A DNA stretch of 7,633 nucleotides, from assembly GCA_013362385.1 (NCBI GenBank), contig JABFWC010000341.1, positions 1 through 7,633 of the forward strand, in the 5' to 3' direction. The stretch comes from Pseudarthrobacter sp. GTDB taxonomy: Bacteria; Actinomycetota; Actinomycetes; Actinomycetales; Micrococcaceae. The notes under the pieces are model-generated. The model did not search any database. It saw nothing but the letters and a program-made list of their open reading frames with translations, and was not told the origin of the DNA. Positions 6,395 through 7,633 of this stretch are shown in pieces (within the stretch, counting starts at the first letter, position 1; each line of letters opens with the position of its first letter). The position numbers and the translations under genes are program-made.

Positions 6395-6432
6395 GTTTCG
6401 GGAGGGTGCGGCGAATGTGTCCGGGGGGTAAA
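6395..6432 (-). promoter_or_regulatory. GlnR-like operator of nirD
   Basis: On the minus strand the boxes read TTTAC (6432-6428), GACAC (6421-6417), CGCAC (6410-6406) and GAAAC (6399-6395), all exactly 11 bp apart and all ending in AC. This matches the actinobacterial GlnR consensus gTnAC-n6-GaAAC repeated twice, though the first three boxes are degenerate. The array ends 10 bases before TAGCGT. GlnR is known in Streptomyces and Mycobacterium to control nitrite reductase genes; its role here is inferred. Confidence 0.6.
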
Positions 6433-6472
6433 AGAGACCTAACGCCGCCCGAAATGCGTTCGTGATGCAGAA

Positions 6473-6510
6473 GTTAAGTTGGCGAAACAATTGGGAAACT
6501 GAGGCGAAAC
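6473..6510 (+). promoter_or_regulatory. GlnR-like operator of nirB
   Basis: Four boxes at exact 11-bp spacing read GTTAA (6473-6477), GAAAC (6484-6488), GAAAC (6495-6499) and GAAAC (6506-6510). Against gTnAC-n6-GaAAC-n6-gTnAC-n6-GaAAC, the first and third boxes miss one base each and the second and fourth are perfect. The array ends 10 bases before the nirB -10 element and is centred about 40 bases upstream of the predicted transcription start, a typical activator position. The 40 bases separating it from the nirD array (6433-6472) hold nothing I recognise. Confidence 0.7.
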
Positions 6511-6520
6511 TGCCCCTTCC

Positions 6521-6526
6521 TAGGCT
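6521..6526 (+). promoter_or_regulatory. -10 element of the nirB promoter
   Basis: TAGGCT at 6521-6526 would start RNA near 6533, giving a leader of about 44 bases. There is no -35 consensus at 16-19 bases; the GAAAC array occupies that place. A second TAGGCT at 6383-6388 faces the same way but has no box array before it and overlaps the nirD -10. Confidence 0.6.
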
Positions 6527-6536
6527 GGAGGCACAA

Positions 6537-6558
6537 GCTGCAGAGCACCGTCTGCGGC
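6537..6558 (+). other. Hairpin in the nirB leader
   Basis: GCTGCAGA (6537-6544) pairs with TCTGCGGC (6551-6558), eight pairs including one G-U, around a six-base loop GCACCG. It ends six bases before the Shine-Dalgarno and could influence translation or mRNA stability. The loop lacks the A1 and G4 of ANTAR target hairpins. Confidence 0.4.
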
Positions 6559-6564
6559 CCATGC

Positions 6565-6570
6565 GAAAGG
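6565..6570 (+). promoter_or_regulatory. Ribosome binding site of nirB
   Basis: GAAAGG at 6565-6570 stands six bases before the GTG at 6577 and supports that start over the first in-frame ATG, which lies inside the FAD-binding domain. Confidence 0.75.
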
Positions 6571-6576
6571 CCCACA

Positions 6577-7633
6577 GTGACCGAACAGACTTCAAGCACA
6601 GAGACTCCGCGCCGCATCGTCGTCGCCGGCGGCGGCCCCGCGGCCCACCGTTTTGCGGACGCCATGCATGCCCGCGGCCTCGACGGCTGGCATGTCACGG
6701 TCCTCACCGAAGAGGCTCACCTCCCCTACGACCGCGTGGCGCTCTCCAAGGCCCTTACCGACACCGGCGTGGACCTCACCTTGGGGACCGCAGGAATGTG
6801 GGACCACGGTTCACTGGCACTGAAGACCGGCGAGCGCGTGGTGAAGATCAACGCAGGGGCCAAGACGGTGGAAACTGCCGCCGGGAACGCGTACGGGTAT
6901 GACGAACTGGTGGTGGCCACCGGTTCCGACGCCGCGCGCCTGCCCATCCCCGGCGCCGAGCATGCCCACGTCTACCGCACCCTGGCGGACGTATGGGCCA
7001 TCAACAAGGCCATCGGCGAACTCACCGAAAAGCTTGGCCGCAAGATCAACGCGGTCACCATCGGCGGCGGCCTCCTGGGCCTGGAGTCGGCAGCGGGCAC
7101 CGAGCAGCTCGGCGCCACCCCCGTCGTCATCAACGGGGCTCCCTGGCTGATGAACACGCAGCTGGACGAAGGCGCCGGCCAGGCCCTGGGCCGCCTGATT
7201 GAGGCGAAGGGCTTCGAGGTGCACGGCGGCGTCTTCCCGTCAGAGATTCTGACGGACGACGACGGCCAGGTCACCGGAGTGCTGATGGCCGATGAACGCA
7301 TCATCCCGGCCGATATCGTCATCGTTGCCATCGGTGTCAAACCCCGCGACGAGCTCTTCCGCGCCGCCGAGGGCGAAGAACAGGTTTTCAGCCTGGGCCC
7401 CCGCGGCGGCGTGGTCATCAACGACTACTGCGCCACCGAGGTGCCGGGCATCTGGGCGATCGGCGAAGTGGCCAACTTCGGCGGCATGTGCCTGGGCCTG
7501 GTCGCCCCGGCCAACACCATGGCCGAGATTGTGGCCGACCGGCTCCACGGCGGCGATGCCACCTTCCCCGGCTTCGACACCGCCACCAAACTGAAGCTCT
7601 CCGGCGTTGACGTTGCCAGCTTCGGTGACGCCT
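6577..7633 (+). CDS. nirB: Assimilatory nitrite reductase [NAD(P)H] large subunit NirB, N-terminal part
   Basis: The first 352 codons of NirB run off the window edge; full proteins have roughly 830-870 residues, so about 60% is missing. The visible part is the flavin module that takes electrons from NAD(P)H: FAD fold GGGPAA (18-23), ATGS (114-117), NAD(P) fold GGGLLGLE (163-170), the NirB-type FAD-closing IGE (295-297, Glu where relatives have Asp), and the start of the next domain with the hallmark TKLKLSGVDVASFGDA (337-352). The [2Fe-2S] BFD domain and the sirohaem/[4Fe-4S] nitrite reductase domains should follow outside. With NirD it reduces nitrite to ammonium in the cytosol. The GTG start is fixed by GAAAGG six bases upstream. 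Three perfect GAAAC boxes precede its -10, pointing to nitrogen control. Confidence 0.95.
   Translation, partial: MTEQTSSTETPRRIVVAGGGPAAHRFADAMHARGLDGWHVTVLTEEAHLPYDRVALSKALTDTGVDLTLGTAGMWDHGSLALKTGERVVKINAGAKTVETAAGNAYGYDELVVATGSDAARLPIPGAEHAHVYRTLADVWAINKAIGELTEKLGRKINAVTIGGGLLGLESAAGTEQLGATPVVINGAPWLMNTQLDEGAGQALGRLIEAKGFEVHGGVFPSEILTDDDGQVTGVLMADERIIPADIVIVAIGVKPRDELFRAAEGEEQVFSLGPRGGVVINDYCATEVPGIWAIGEVANFGGMCLGLVAPANTMAEIVADRLHGGDATFPGFDTATKLKLSGVDVASFGDA

Noticed and set aside
6537..6558. ANTAR-type antiterminator target in the nirB leader
   Set aside because: The six-base loop is GCACCG, lacking the conserved A1 and G4; there is no second hairpin of the pair and no terminator after it.
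1..7633. CRISPR array, insertion sequence, tRNA or rRNA
   Set aside because: No regularly spaced long repeats, no transposase-like frame, no terminal inverted repeats with target duplication, and no cloverleaf-like or rRNA sequence were seen on either strand.

Overview
The window looks like chromosomal DNA of a high-GC actinobacterium, most likely of the Arthrobacter/Pseudarthrobacter group (Micrococcaceae). The reasons are codons ending mostly in G or C, several GTG starts, -10 elements of the TAGGCT/TAGCGT type, candidate leaderless starts, and a purine nucleoside phosphorylase, phosphosugar mutase and Lpd-like quinone reductase near each other, as in the Mycobacterium tuberculosis lpdA..deoD-pmmB region. 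The genus is my inference from protein and promoter style, not a database match.

Layout: (1) 1-1620 (+): a possible tail of an upstream gene overlaps by ATGA a 520-residue flavoprotein with a C-terminal BFD-type [2Fe-2S] domain, read as the NADH-oxidising electron-transfer subunit of assimilatory nitrate reductase. (2) 1697-3112 (-): an Lpd-like NAD(P)H-quinone dehydrogenase that has lost both redox cysteines. (3) 3113-3217: a compact divergent control region. (4) 3218-5856 (+): purine nucleoside phosphorylase, then a PGM2-type phosphosugar mutase, a logical pair for turning nucleosides into ribose-5-phosphate. They are separated by a hairpin, and the mutase may have its own promoter. (5) 5873-5898: a strong bidirectional terminator. 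(6) 5916-6296 (-): nirD, the nitrite reductase small subunit. (7) 6297-6576: a 280-base divergent control region. (8) 6577 to the window end (+): the first 352 codons of nirB, the NADH nitrite reductase large subunit.

Nitrate and nitrite assimilation genes therefore flank a nucleoside/quinone block. nirD and nirB, usually adjacent and co-directional, here diverge. The clearest unexplained signal lies between them: two outward-facing arrays of 5-bp boxes at exact 11-bp spacing, each ending in GAAAC and each placed exactly 10 bases before a TAGnnT -10 element. This matches the gTnAC-n6-GaAAC operator of the nitrogen regulator GlnR and would let one regulator drive both subunits in step. I see no mobile element, CRISPR array, tRNA, rRNA or wholly new system. 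The rest is ordinary accessory and housekeeping metabolism.
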